Assembly (NCBI RefSeq): GCF_032854445.1
Contig: NC_088296.1
Location: forward strand, 6,501,435 to 6,565,434
Source: Liolophura sinensis
Taxonomy: Eukaryota; Mollusca; Polyplacophora; Chitonida; Chitonidae
Length of the DNA: 64,000 nt
Direction of reading: 5' to 3'
Program-made: the position numbers and the translations under genes
Shown: one piece after another, positions 36,603 to 47,789 of the stretch
Numbering within the stretch: the first letter of the stretch is position 1
Layout: the number at the start of each line of letters is the position of its first letter
Notes under the pieces: model-generated
What the model was told of the DNA's origin: nothing
Database searches by the model: none
What the model saw: the letters and a program-made list of their open reading frames with translations, nothing else

Positions 36603-36780
36603 CCTGAACACGATTTGACAAATTATGGCAATAGCCATAACACTTTCCTAACTCATGACAACATAAAATATATACTTTCCCAAATCATAGAAATAGCAAG
36701 AACACACTTTCACAATTTCTGTAAGAAAACGATTTTCTACCCCATGGCAATAGCCGGAATAATCTTTCCGTTTTTCACTA
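36290..36780. repeat. About 32-bp degenerate minisatellite
   Basis: Repeated blocks agccagaacacacttttcca and actcatggcaat, about 14 copies with many indels. Confidence 0.8.
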
Positions 36781-37142
36781 CAGTAAAAAATCACATTATA
36801 GCTTTCCAAAGCATTTGTCCTGATTTAGCCATCGGGTACTTTATTTTTATTCTGAACTCACTATGTTTTTAAAACAAGTATTGAACACTACAATTTTAAG
36901 CATAATTTAATTCGACTTTAATTTCTATTTGATCGTCTACTAGTAGCAGGTTAATACCAAATATCGTTCAACCACACGAGAACCTGTGATCTTTCCTTTG
37001 ATCAAGTCGAGGTATTTAGAACCTCTGGACTTCTGAAGGGGAGAGGGGTGTTCAATATTCTCATGCAAATGAATAACTCCAGATAGAAAATGACCACAAG
37101 CCGATAAGATATACTTTAGCTACCGTTGCTTTTTCTCAATAT

Positions 37143-37512
37143 ATGTATCTGACAGATGCTTTAGTGTCTTTTCATCAGTAGAACAGCCTTATGAAGCTTG
37201 TCTTATTGGGACGTACTATAAGGCTTCTTCCCTTTTCCAAAGTACGTACCAATCTTTACAATTTAGTTCTAACATTCGTCTAACTCTCCTATCGCTTGCT
37301 GGCAGCTAAAAAGTTGATTCTAATGTCATGTATCTGACAGATGCTTTAGTGTCTTTTCATCAGTAGCACAGTTTTATGAAGCTTGTCTTATTGGGACGTA
37401 CTATAAGGCTTCTTCCCTTTTCCAAAGTACGTACCAATCTTTACAATTTAGTTCTAACATTCGTCAAACTCTCCTATGGCTTGCTCGCAGCTAAAAAGTT
37501 GATTCTAATGCC
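37143..37512 (+). repeat. 185-bp tandem duplication, 2 copies
   Basis: atgtatctgacagatgcttt starts at 37143 and 37328. The two copies, down to agctaaaaagttgattctaa, differ at only a handful of bases (for example tatcgcttgctgg against tatggcttgctcg). A recent single event. Confidence 0.95.
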
Positions 37513-37910
37513 ATGTGTTTGGGAATCCACATTCACACTGGATCGCCCCCAAAAATACTAAACCTAGCCAGTTGCATTCCCTTAATATTTCCCATCCCTC
37601 CACTTCCCCCTTTCTCAAAATCTACACTTCGCCCTTCACCATTTTTCCAAACTCACAATAAATGCCCCGATGCTATGCGCACACCCTCTCCATCATTTTA
37701 ATACATCGGTCTAGCAGACCATTCAGGTCATGAATATTCATCAGCTCACTAAAACAAAAGACGTATGGTCGGGAAGACCCACGTCCCCGAGCTATCGCTG
37801 TCGAACCAACGCTGGCCCTCTTTGGACAGCTGTTGCTTGGTAACAAGGCCACCTGCTGAGCCATCGGAGAACATCCTTCATCCTAAGGAGTTAATTTCTT
37901 TTGTTTGCAG

Positions 37911-38108
37911 TCCCAACTTGACAGTACATTAAGCCCGGGGCTGCTCTCACGTGACCACTGTCACATGACACCTCCAATCTCATCTGCTCGGCGGCGAGTA
38001 CAGCTGGTCGATCTGGCTAGGAATGTTTACGGAGTTAATTTGGATCGAGCAAATAAATCAACAGATACCGGGATTATTCCGAAACACACACGCACAAAAA
38101 AATTGTAG
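37911..38108 (+). CDS. Probable terminal exon of an unrecognised gene (65 codons)
   Basis: A strong acceptor (ttaatttcttttgtttgcag) is followed by a frame open for 65 codons to TAG. The other two frames close within 10 codons. The peptide begins SQLDSTLSPGLLSRD, and its centre (ARRRVQLVDLARNVYGVNLD) has mixed composition as real protein does. An AATAAA at 38301-38306 lies 190 bp past the stop and could serve as poly(A) signal. No domain is recognised and no upstream exon could be joined. A chance frame remains possible. Confidence 0.35.
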   Translation, partial: SQLDSTLSPGLLSRDHCHMTPPISSARRRVQLVDLARNVYGVNLDRANKSTDTGIIPKHTRTKKL

Positions 38109-38300
38109 CTCCCCTATAATGCGAGGCAAAACAAAAAGAAAATATGGAAAACAATTTTGCCCGCAGATGTCACGTGACATGGCCATTTCTGTTTTAGAAA
38201 CACCTGCGTCGCCCAGTAAACTATTTGGGACGTCATGGAACCCAAAAACTCGTTCGTATCCAGTCTTATTGTTATCATCATTTACGATCGTTTTCGCAGA

Positions 38301-38306
38301 AATAAA
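38301..38306 (+). promoter_or_regulatory. Possible poly(A) signal AATAAA
   Basis: Canonical hexamer 190 bp after the stop of the candidate terminal exon. Such hexamers are common in AT-rich DNA. Confidence 0.2.
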
Positions 38307-38502
38307 GAAACGTTCCAGTGATTATGTTTGGTTTCTGGCAATGAACCTTAAAACGTTGTCAATCACAACATGATTATTAAAGTCGGCCTTTTCATTGTGA
38401 TTAAATATGTCCGTTTTTGCAGAAGTAAAGAAACATTTCAGGGATTACGTATTGTTTGTGAAAAGACAGCTTAGGATATGCGCGAGCTGGAATAAATTTC
38501 GT

Positions 38503-38540
38503 CCAATCTCCACAAGAATCCAAGATGGCGGCGGCATCGT
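38503..38540 (+). promoter_or_regulatory. CCAAT box plus YY1 site over an ATG, with a donor
   Basis: CCAAT (38503-38507) is followed 14 bp later by ccaagATGGCGGCggc, a textbook YY1 site over a start codon. The frame reads MAAAS and would stop, but a donor-like gtaaac at 38539 could end a short first exon. This is the common layout of TATA-less animal promoters. It lies 400 bp beyond the candidate terminal exon, so it could belong to the next gene. Confidence 0.35.
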
Positions 38541-39079
38541 AAACGTAGCCACATTTGCCTGCGTGCTGAGATGAAAGCTGGCAGATAAAATATCAATCAT
38601 TACGTAAATGACAAGTCAAAAAAATATGGTTCGCATCCTAGTTATTAAAATGTTGTGACACAAGTAATTAGAATGATTAGTCTGTTAGAGAGACTTGGAT
38701 TCTCTCGCATAAGGGTCATGCCACAGGTTTCATGAAACACGACTTCATAAGCGCCCATGCTTGCATGACGGCTGCAGTATCTGAATATCTCATTTAGGCC
38801 ATACTCTTGTTCTCCCTTGCTTTACTAAGCACAAACAGAAGGGTGGGACCGTTGGGCTGTTTTCATTTGGTTGATATAATTGAAAGACTTTTTTACCCAC
38901 AAAACAAAAACAATTAATGCATGATGCTCTCCATGGTACTGTATAGATATAACTGAAAAGCACGCGATGCTATACTGTGGCAATGTAACGTCAGTGAGGA
39001 AATAAGTAGTCGGTACACTATTGTCACTACAAGCCTCCTGCAGAAGGCAAGTAGTACTGCTAGTAACAAATCGTGAGAG

Positions 39080-40985
39080 CAATAGAGTTACTGTCCATAA
39101 ACACGACTTCTAGTCCCAATGAATCAGACCCTAATGTGATACAGTTACTGTCCGCAAACACGGCTTCTAGTCCCAATGAATCATCATACCCTAAAGTGAT
39201 AGAGTTACTATCAATGAACGCAGTTTCTGGTCCCAAATGATCAGGCCCAAATGTTGGTAGACTAATACCACTACAAGCCTATTGCAGGAGGTAAATAGTA
39301 CTGCTAGTAACAAATGTCGAAATCGTGAGAACGACAGAGTTACTATCCATAAACACGACTTCTAGTCCCAATGAATCATACCCTAAAGTGATAGAGTTAC
39401 TATCACTGAACGCAGTTTCTGGTCCCAAATGATCAGGCCCAAATGTTGGTAGACTGATACCACTACAAGCCTATTGCAGGAGGTAAATAGTACTGCTAGT
39501 AACAAATGTCGAAATCATGAGAGAGACAGAGTTACTATCCATAAAGACGGCTTCTGGTCCCAATGAATCAGACCCTAATGTGATACAGTTACTGTCCATA
39601 AACACGGCTTCTACTCCCAATGAATCATACCCTAAAGTGATAGAGTTACTATCACTGAACGCAGTTTCTGGTCCCAAATGATCAGGCCCAAATGTTGGTA
39701 GACTAATGCCACTACAAGCCTATTGCAGGAGGTAAATAGTACTGCTAGTAACAAATGTCGAAATCGTGAGAACGACAGAGTTACTATCCATAAACACGAC
39801 TTCTAGTACCAATGAATCAGACCCTAATGTGATACAGTTACTATCACTGAACGCAGTTTCTGGTCCCAAATGATCAGGCCCAAATGTTGGTAGACTAATG
39901 CCACTACAAGCCTATTGCAGGAGGTAAATAGTACTGCTAGTAACAAATGTCGAAATCATGAGAGAGACAGAGTTACTATCCATAAACACGACTTCTAGTC
40001 CCAATGAATCAGACCCTAATGTGATACAGTTACTGTCCATAAACACGGCTTCTAGTACCAATGAATCAGACCCTAATGTGATACAGTTACTATCAATGAA
40101 CGCAGTTTCTGGTCCCAAATGATCAGGCCCAAATGTTGGTAGACTAATGCCACTACAAGCCTATTGCAGGAGGTAAATAGTACTGCTAGTAACAAATGTC
40201 GAAATCATGAGAGAGACAGAGTTACTATCCATAAACACGACTTCTAGTCCCAATGAATCAGACCCTAATGTGATACAGTTACTGTCCATAAACACGGCTC
40301 CTAGTCCCAATGAATCAAATTTAATGTTTGCATGTTATTGATCACACTCAATACTGATAGAGCTACTATCCATGAACACAATTACCTCTCCCAATTGATG
40401 TGACCCATTGTGATTGAGTTACTATAAATGAACACAAATTCTAGTCCCAATTCATCAGAACCTAACGTGACAGAGTTATTGTCCACGAACACAACTTCTA
40501 GCCCCAGTTCTATCAGAACCTAATGCGATAAAGTTACTATAAATGAACACAACTTCTAGTCCCAATTCATCAGACCCTAACGTGACAGAGTTATTGTCCA
40601 CGAACACAACTTCTAGTCCCAATTCATCAGACCCTAACGTGACAGAGTTATTGTCCACGAACACAACTTCTAGTCCCAATTCATCAGACCCTAATGTGAT
40701 ACAGTTACTATAAATGAACACAACTTCTAGTCCCAATTCATCAGACCCTAATGCGATAAAGTTATTATGAATGAACACAACTTCTAGAGTCCCAATGAAT
40801 CAGACCCTAATGTGATACAGTTACTGTCCATGAATACAAGTTCTAGACCCAGTTGACCAGACCCTAATGTGATACAGGTACTGTCCATGAACACAACTTC
40901 TAGACCCAGTTAACCAGATCCTAGTGTGATGGAGTGGTTTGGTCCCAAGTGATCACACCATAATGTGACAACTTCTAATCCCAGT
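39080..40985. repeat. 57-bp minisatellite with higher-order structure
   Basis: The basic unit is gttactgtccataaacacgg followed by cttctagtcccaatgaatca and gaccctaatgtgataca (57 bp). From 39027 to 40153 the units are grouped with a second block (ggcccaaatgttggtagact to gtaacaaatgtcgaaatc). Its ctacaag landmark recurs at 39027, 39281, 39463, 39712, 39903 and 40153. From 40320 on, only 57-bp units remain and they differ more. The minus frames (19-residue repeats) are by-products. Confidence 0.93.
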
Positions 40986-40989
40986 AGAT

Positions 40990-42470
40990 CAGACCGAGAT
41001 GATCAGAATATATATTGGTATTCAAACCACCCAGCAAACCCTTCTATCTTTTCTAGGCATCGTTAATTTCGTGGAAATTTTATTGTGTAACCAAGCAAGG
41101 AAACCCTCCAATCGTTTTTGTTTTATTTATTTTGTTATTTTTTGTGGGTTTTTTTTTTTTTGTTTGTTTTAAAAAAATGGCAGGCAACCTAAAGGTTTGA
41201 AGAAAAACTAGAAAAACCTTTCCGTGCAGATGTTCCAGAGGCATCATCTCAGGTATTGAATTGGGGGGAGTTTCGAGCGACCTCGATAACAAATCTGGGT
41301 TTTTAAGGAAAATGTCCTAGAGTAAACATAAAACATGAATTCTGTAAGGAAATAAATAAATAAACGCTTTTTATTGTGATAAAATGGAACGCCCGAACTT
41401 TCGGGAATGTGTGGGAGTAAACAAGATTTTATAACGTCGAAGTGGTGACCTTTTCTTATCAACATCTGAAAATCAGCTGTATGTGGTCATGTATCCATTA
41501 ATAAGTTAGACTTTTACGCCAAGTAAGTATTTATTGTACATATATTTTGGAATTCAAACCGAAAGCCTGGGAAAGTGATGGGATACAGCGGTGGTAAGTC
41601 TGAAAAAGAATCCCGCCTTCTGCCATTACGACGATTAGCTACCACCGGGCTCTGCGGAAATATACCCAATCGTCTCCATGGTAACAGACGAGAGTAAAAA
41701 AGAAGTACAAAAGCTTCTAAACCATTGCTGCTCAAAAAGCACTTTTTTTCTTTCTCTCCACCTTCCACGCAGAATTATAAATTGGAGAAAATTTGCACGG
41801 CAGCCTGGACCACCTTCCACGGTGCGGACTCATGTAATATTTAGTAATTTCTTGCGTTAACCGAAAGTGATGGATGGCAAACGGACGTTAAAGGCCGAGT
41901 CTTGTGCCCCCTTTTCACGGCATGGCGTCCGAACCGGTCCCCAGATCGAAATTAAAGATGAAGAGGAAAGAGTTGCTTTGGAACCATATGGTGGCTAAAC
42001 GAATTAAATTGTTCCTTATTCCCTTTGGGATTCAGTCACAAGCGGGCACAGGCGCACGCTTTATGGGCAGTATAGTAGCCCACGCTCCAAGAGAACTGTT
42101 CAAATGAGGTCTGCTTCCTCCAGTTTTCAGTTTCTGTATCGTGTCATATTGCGCGTGCCTTTAATTCCAGAATGTCATGTGTAACATAATAGATGGCGCC
42201 TCTTGTAGTATGATATCCTTACATATTAACGCGAAAGACGTAATTGTCCGTTACTTTTGAATCACAATCTGTCCAGTTAAGGTCTATAACGCTCGTCATT
42301 TTGGAACTGTATCTAATACCGTTTAACTTGGGGCTAGGGGCCGGAAAGGCACCCATGCTCATTACATCTACATGATGCCTTTTTAAACAGTTGCATTCAA
42401 AACGCGACTGAGATAACTTGTTTAATTGTTATTTGTCCTGGAATTCATTCATCGACTACGAATTTGAACT
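40990..42470. other. No gene supported; T-rich tract and one strong acceptor
   Basis: A pyrimidine-rich acceptor (ttctctccaccttccacgcag) ends at 41771. The frames after it close at 22 to 29 codons and no good donor follows, so no exon is called. 41130-41170 is a T/G run. Confidence 0.3.
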
Positions 42471-42474
42471 TTGA

Positions 42475-42650
42475 TATGGAATTCATGCCTGGAATATCCA
42501 CTGTCTCCCCAGCATCATTGAAAACTGATGATCGCTTCTCTCTTGTGTGTTACCGGCTTTATTTCCTATTTGTATAATTTCTTACATACCATTCTCTTCG
42601 GGAGCTAGTGTTAAACGTTGTTTTGGAAGTGGATGTCGCATGATAGCAGA
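42475..42650 (-). repeat. Family B, old copy
   Basis: tgcctggaatatccactgtc, cagcatcattgaaaactgat, gatcgcttctctcttgtgtg and ttaaacgttgttttggaagt follow the Family B order on the minus strand. Confidence 0.6.
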
Positions 42651-42984
42651 TCCTGTGTAAAATTTGATAATTTCAATCTACGTCCAAAACTATTTATTCA
42701 CAAACTATTGTGCCAAGCATGCCTCATCAAACGCCTCCGCTCCAAGTTTCTGGAGCGGAGGATAAAGCATTCAGTATCTTCCGGAAACTGTGGCATACCT
42801 GTGCCTAATTCGTCTTAAAGACTAGCGGCTTTGTATTATTCCAGTTGAATTAGATCGCCTCGTTGGACATATGAACATTTGCAATCAAAGCGCAACGGAA
42901 ATACATATTTTAATTTTATTACACACCTTCCACGTTTATTTATCCTTTAACGTCGTGGAGATCGTGCCTCAAGTAGTTCATACA

Positions 42985-43100
42985 GCACGTCGCCATTAGC
43001 AACGTACGTATTGCACGTCGCCATTAGCAACTTGACGTCACCCAATGACAGCACTTCGTTTTCTCCCTGTACAAATTCTTGCGCCATTTATAAATAATGT
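42985..43100 (+). promoter_or_regulatory. Compact promoter-like module: two RFX-like sites, CRE, CCAAT, TATA
   Basis: gtcgccattagcaac occurs twice (42989-43003 and 43017-43031), 28 bp apart. Each has RFX half-sites GTCGCC and AGCAAC with a 3-bp spacer. The second is followed one base later by a perfect CRE palindrome tgacgtca (43033-43040), then CCAAT (43042-43046), and 40 bp on by tttataaata (43087-43096). RFX, CREB/ATF and NF-Y sites in this order are a known cooperative layout in animal promoters. The spacing to CCAAT is tighter than in the vertebrate X-X2-Y module. Transcription would run to the right, but no first exon is identified. Confidence 0.45.
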
Positions 43101-43239
43101 TACTACGAGTTTTAGTATCTCAAATTTTTGTGCCAAAATTTCATTTTCGGCTACTAATTTTGACTCTCTACTTAACTGATTGATGTTTGGTGTATAATAA
43201 ATAGATTATTGAATGAATACGGGGCTGATGTGGGTTCCC

Positions 43240-43312
43240 TCTATGTTCTTTGCTCTGTGTTCTATGTTCTATGCTCTGTGTTTTATGCTCTATGTTCTAT
43301 GCTCTATGTTTC
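43240..43312. repeat. 7-bp simple repeat (tctatgt/tctatgc/tctgtgt)
   Basis: About ten 7-bp units with alternating variants. Confidence 0.88.
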
Positions 43313-43464
43313 GCACCATGCAAAACGAGAACTCATCCAATAATGTATAAATCTGCAATTTACAAACTGTTATGGTACACGATTTAGAAACTCTTTTAAT
43401 TCATTCACCCAGAACAACCCTTCGTCTTTTGGTCATAATGGAAATATGTCGTACTTTATATGCT

Positions 43465-44010
43465 TTCTAACATCCCGTTCACACGGACAAAGTTAAGTTG
43501 GTTTAACTTGCGAAAGTTGCGAACGCAAATATTGGGCATTTAATCCGGTTTATTTGCCCCGGATAGCGATGTGGCTATAAGCCAGTTTCTGCTCTTCGGC
43601 CGGTTTGTCTTTGCGCGAACGGTTACTGAATTTAATGCCGAGGATGCATCGAGATCAGGATGGTGTCGTAATTACGAAACCGGCTTAAACCTAGCCGTTT
43701 GAACGGACAAATCCCTGAACTGGCTTAAACCTAGCCGTTTGAACGGACAAATCCCTAAACCGGCTTAAACCTAGCCGTTTGAACGGACAAATCCCTGAAC
43801 TGGCTTAAACCTAGCCGTTTGAACGGACAAATCCCTGAACTGGCTTAAACCTAGCCGTTTGAACGGACAAATCCCTGAACTGGCTTAAACCTAGCCGTTT
43901 GAACGGACAAATCCCTGAACCGGCTTAAACCTAGCCGTTTGCAAGGACAAATCCCTGAACTGGCTTAAAGCGGGTTCGGTCACATTGTCGTGTGAGCCCG
44001 GGCATTTTTA
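43465..44010. mobile_element. MITE-like element with short inverted ends, expanded inside
   Basis: The left end cccgttcacacggacaa is mirrored by the right end, whose complement reads cccgggctcacacgacaa. The body is GC-rich, has no ORF of note, and holds the 40-bp array. The termini and missing transposase suggest a non-autonomous DNA transposon. The exact ends and target duplication are not certain. Confidence 0.45.
43675..43975. repeat. 40-bp minisatellite, about 7.5 near-identical copies
   Basis: The unit is gaactggcttaaacctagcc followed by gtttgaacggacaaatccct. Copies differ at one or two positions (aaccgg/aactgg), so the expansion is recent. Each unit holds the gtttgaacggacaaa motif seen at the element's left end. 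Confidence 0.95.
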
Positions 44011-44279
44011 CAACTGGCTTCGATTTAAACCGCTTCAGATTTGATCTGGTTGGTATTAATTCTTTGATGAGTTGTGTTAGACGTCCCTTTGAGAAATGAC
44101 CTTGAGATTGTTGACCTGAAACGTCCATTTCGGTGACGGCTAGTATGCAGATGTATATTTCTACGCATAGATCGAATTTTTTAATCAAAGCGCGACTGAG
44201 AAAGTTATATTTATTTTCCACCTGAAATTTTTCACGGATTACAGCTTGAAAGTTGAATTGAATGTCATGGCTGGAATAG

Positions 44280-44335
44280 GCCTATCAACATATTTGAAAT
44301 ATATTCTTGAGTGCGACGTAAGACACCAGTGAAAC
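44280..44335 (+). mobile_element. SINE-A 3' fragment
   Basis: gaaatatattcttgagtgcg, acgtaagacaccagtgaaac. A decayed tail piece only. Confidence 0.55.
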
Positions 44336-44414
44336 AGATATATAAAATGGAATGTCAAGACGCTGCGCTGTATTACCTGCAAGCTGTCAACTGCTTCTGT
44401 CTTCTAAACCAGGC

Positions 44415-44670
44415 CTGATAAATTTCATATAACATCAGTACATTTTTTTACCTAATTCTTCTTAAACCATGAGGCTGGGAGGTTGGGGGTGGGGCGTGTT
44501 CTTTGCTACTATTTATGCATTTACATAAAGTCAGAAAAAAAACTGTGACTGAGGTAAGCTGACAAGAGGGCGTATTTCACCAGTTGTGTGTGATCTTTTG
44601 CCAGCTATCACACTGTCGTCGCTGCTCTGGATTTACTTTTCTAAGCTGTACGTCTTTAATTATATTACAT
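44415..44670 (+). repeat. Family A copy
   Basis: ctaattcttcttaaaccatg, the G-rich patch, gctactatttatgcatttac, gcgtatttcaccagttgtgt, cagctatcacactgtcgtcg and gtacgtctttaattatatta, in family order. Confidence 0.88.
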
Positions 44671-45184
44671 ATCACCAGTTTCATTTACCACAGACTTATA
44701 TTTATATTGATGTCATACATATTCTTTTGGTAACTGGTACTTTACGTTGTTTCGGAAATGGGTCTAGCTGGTATGGACTTAGAATACCTCTTCGTGGTTT
44801 ACGCTAGGCGTTTATATAAATGTCGGACTTAGGCATGTACGGTTAGACTCGTGCCTTGATTTTCCTAGCCAACCCAGGGTGAGAGCACCCTCGTTAATAA
44901 CAGCTCTCAGAATATGAGGAATATAGAATGATCCGGGTCGTGATCCGGGCTCTTTGTAGCCGTGGTCCCGCATACTCCACCAGAATAATGTGGCTGGGAA
45001 ATATGAATATCTGCCTGGCTGCACATGGACAGCAATATACCTGCCCCACCTGGTGAATATTGAACGGAGAAGCCTGGTTAACATATAGTTCTCTGCATGC
45101 TGACTACTTTGGTGGATGGAATTCACATCTACGGATAACGTCTAAATGACTATACATAGAACAGGCATTTTTCATCGAAGCTAT

Positions 45185-45330
45185 ATAATTACTATTAGTA
45201 TAATTGTTGTTGTCGTTTTATTGTTTATTGTATTATTATTATTGTTGCTGTTAATGTTGTTGCTGTATTATTATTGTTGTTGTTGTTTTGTGGTTGTATT
45301 ATTATAATTATTATTATTGTTCTAGTAATT
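45185..45330. repeat. (TTG/TTA)n low-complexity tract
   Basis: Mixed attgtt and attatt units with a few interruptions. Confidence 0.85.
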
Positions 45331-46154
45331 ATCGATAATCAACGTTACGTATTATTTGGCGTCACGTATTATTTGGCTTTTTTACGTCGTTCAAGTGCCC
45401 TAGGTGGTCTTTTGTTTTAACTACTCTCCCGATGATCAGATTTGGAACTAAAGCTGTGTTTTCATATCAACACTAGACGCAACAATCTTAAACCAGGCCT
45501 ATGAAATAGAGATAAGAAAAAAATGAGATAAACAAGCAAAGAGAGAGGTAAATATATCTGTAAAAAAGATATAAATGTACCACAAACTGAAAATGCTTCA
45601 TTTGAATGTAGGCGTCAAAACAAAAAGCCATAGCTATTTATATTGATTGAATTGTTTCCATTTCGTTAACGTCATATAGGCCTAAGTCATTACATACACA
45701 CAGTCCTATATACATTGCGACGAAAACCACAAGTAAATTGTGTACGTCTGCGGCAGAAAACAATGGAAAGCTCTCAAGTCTTCAGACTGAGATTTTAACG
45801 GTCGCCCTGCGCCTGTAGATAAAATCCTCTATGGAGACTGGTACAAGAAGAGATTTATTTCAATGCTAATAGTTCTCCAGCCGTATTGAGATCGCTACAC
45901 TATCTTCTAACTACAGCTGGACTTAGGAGTCAAGTTTTTCACGCCATATAAGCCACTGGTTTACCGACTGCTCGTTGAGTAGTCCACCACAAACCCTTCC
46001 CGAAATGGGAAATTCACTCGCCAGGAAATACAGTCTGGCTAGAAACTGTTTGAAAAATACATGGTTCTGGGCCAGAGCGCTGCAATGCTGTTAAGCTGGA
46101 TTGTTGTTTGTTGCATGAAAGAATAGGGTTACGAGACGGTTACATAAATAGAAG
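45331..46154. other. No gene seen
   Basis: Unique sequence with small ORFs. Nothing else recognised. Confidence 0.35.
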
Positions 46155-46345
46155 AATTGACTTATTTTTTTTTTTGCTTACTTGGTTATTTAAAAAAAAA
46201 TATTTCACTTATACGACACCGGCCAGCATTATAGTGGAATGAAACCCACGACCATCCGCTGGGTGTTGACAGACCAGGGGAAGCGATCTCATTGGCGAGG
46301 GGCTTCTGAATCATTATGCTGCTCCAGCACGCTAACCACAGGGGT
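46155..46345 (-). mobile_element. SINE-A with internal deletion
   Basis: tatttcacttatacgacacc, ggccagcattatagtggaat, gaaacccacgaccatccgct, then a garbled section and gcacgctaaccaca from the tRNA-like head. Part of the core and box B region is lost. Confidence 0.78.
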
Positions 46346-46429
46346 AGGAAGCTAAATAGCATTTAAATCCACGATGTTTAGCTAACAACATTCACTGATT
46401 TTAAAGATTAGTCGACTAAAAACAGAGCG

Positions 46430-46592
46430 TTAGTCTCGAGCAGGAGAGGCTCAAGCAGGATAGGCTCACGCAGAATAGGCTCGACCAGGATAGGCTCAAG
46501 CAGGATAGGCTCAAGCAGGATAGGCTCGAGCAGGATAGGCTAGAGTAGTATAGACTCAAGCAGGATAGGCTCAAGCAAGATAGGCTCAAGCT
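46430..46592. repeat. 15-bp minisatellite, about 11 copies
   Basis: Unit aggataggctcaagc with variants (ctcgagc, ctcacgc, ctagagt). The minus frame reads a 5-residue repeat (LSCLS), which is not a protein signal. Confidence 0.92.
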
Positions 46593-46797
46593 TGACGTAT
46601 ATAAGAATAAGGACTTCATTTAACTTACTTCTTGTCCTGACGATCCCGCCATTTATTCACGAAATAATCTTAGGTTTAGGCAAGTACTTAACCACCACCG
46701 TTTAAGGCTGTATGAAATTCCCATTTTTGATCCTAAATGGGGAAAATATGTAAATTGTGGACGTTCAACTTTAGTAATTCGGTAATATATTATATAT

Positions 46798-46955
46798 TAT
46801 GATATAATTAAAGACGTACCGCAGAGAGAGTAAAACCAGAGCAGCGACGACAGAGTGATAGCCGGCAAATGGTCACACATAACCGGTGAAATACAGCCTC
46901 CTGTCAATTTACCTCTGCTCGGGTTTTACTCCAACTGTTCACCTAAATGTGAGTC
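46798..46955 (-). repeat. Family A copy, inverted relative to the next
   Basis: atataattaaagacgtaccg, gagagtaaaaccagagcagc, acgacagagtgatagccggc and cataaccggtgaaatacagc: a clean reverse-complement copy of the 3' half. Confidence 0.88.
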
Positions 46956-47047
46956 TGTTTTTTTCTACACACATACAACTGAATTTCTGTTAGACTCTCC
47001 GCTCATTAATCCTAGACGTAAAGATGTCTGACAAATTCAAATTAACA

Positions 47048-47342
47048 TCACTGCAAGTCGAGAAACATTCCATGTTGCACTTTAATTCTAGACCACTGAC
47101 ATCTATAAATTGCAATTAACTTCACTACATTTGTTTCCCTAATTCTGCTAAGCCATGGTGCTAGGAGGCCTGTAATCTGTTACTTTTCATGCATTTCCAT
47201 GAACAGTTAGAATAAAACACTGACTTAGGTAAACTGACCAGAGGCCGTATTTTAACCGGTTACTTGTGACCACGTGAAGCTATTACATTGTCGGCGCTGC
47301 TATGGTTTCACTGTATATTTGGTGCGTCTTTAATTATATTAA
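47048..47342 (+). repeat. Family A copy
   Basis: aattctagaccactgacatc, ctaattctgctaagccatgg, gaacagttagaataaaacac, gtattttaaccggttacttg and gtctttaattatattaag, near full-length and lacking most of the G patch. Confidence 0.85.
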
Positions 47343-47469
47343 GCAGAAAACTACGGGCTGAAGCAATTTAGTGAACGTAGGGAGATTTGTGAAACCATTC
47401 TCTGGTTTTACTCTCAGTCCTTTAGTCCTTCATAATATATAATAACGTTGTATCTACTCGCTGTTCATT

Positions 47470-47553
47470 CTTCACATGAGAACTTCACATGAGAACTTCA
47501 CATGAGAACTTCTTCACATGAGAACTTCTTCACATGAGAACTTCTTCACATGA
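47470..47553. repeat. 15-bp repeat that turns into an 18-bp repeat
   Basis: The first copies are cttcacatgagaa+ct (15 bp). Later copies gain ttc (cttcttcacatgagaa+ct, 18 bp). Confidence 0.92.
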
Positions 47554-47789
47554 AAAATGTCACTTGTTGCTGCTCTCCTTGGAGCTCAGCACTGAGAGTG
47601 TGGAGTAAAGAAACATCACTTGTCGCCACATGTGACCGCAGCTTGAAGTAGACTTTCAAATATGACAACATTTTGCTACAAAGACAGACTGTCTTTATAT
47701 CACCGAAACATTTTTTATTTTAATTATCCACATGCACATATATGTAATTAACTTCACTCAGGAGTGTAAAATAATCCATACCCAAGATT

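Larger units (their letters stand above)
43390..44190 (-). repeat. Family B copy split by a MITE-like insertion
   Basis: Left arm tcgtactttatatgctttct and right arm gttgacctgaaacgtccatt, gacggctagtatgcagatgt match Family B on the minus strand. The sequence between 43465 and about 44010 is foreign to the family. Confidence 0.72.

Noticed and set aside
41771-41860. Exon after a strong acceptor
   Set aside because: The frames end at 22 and 29 codons and no usable donor follows. Not enough to call.
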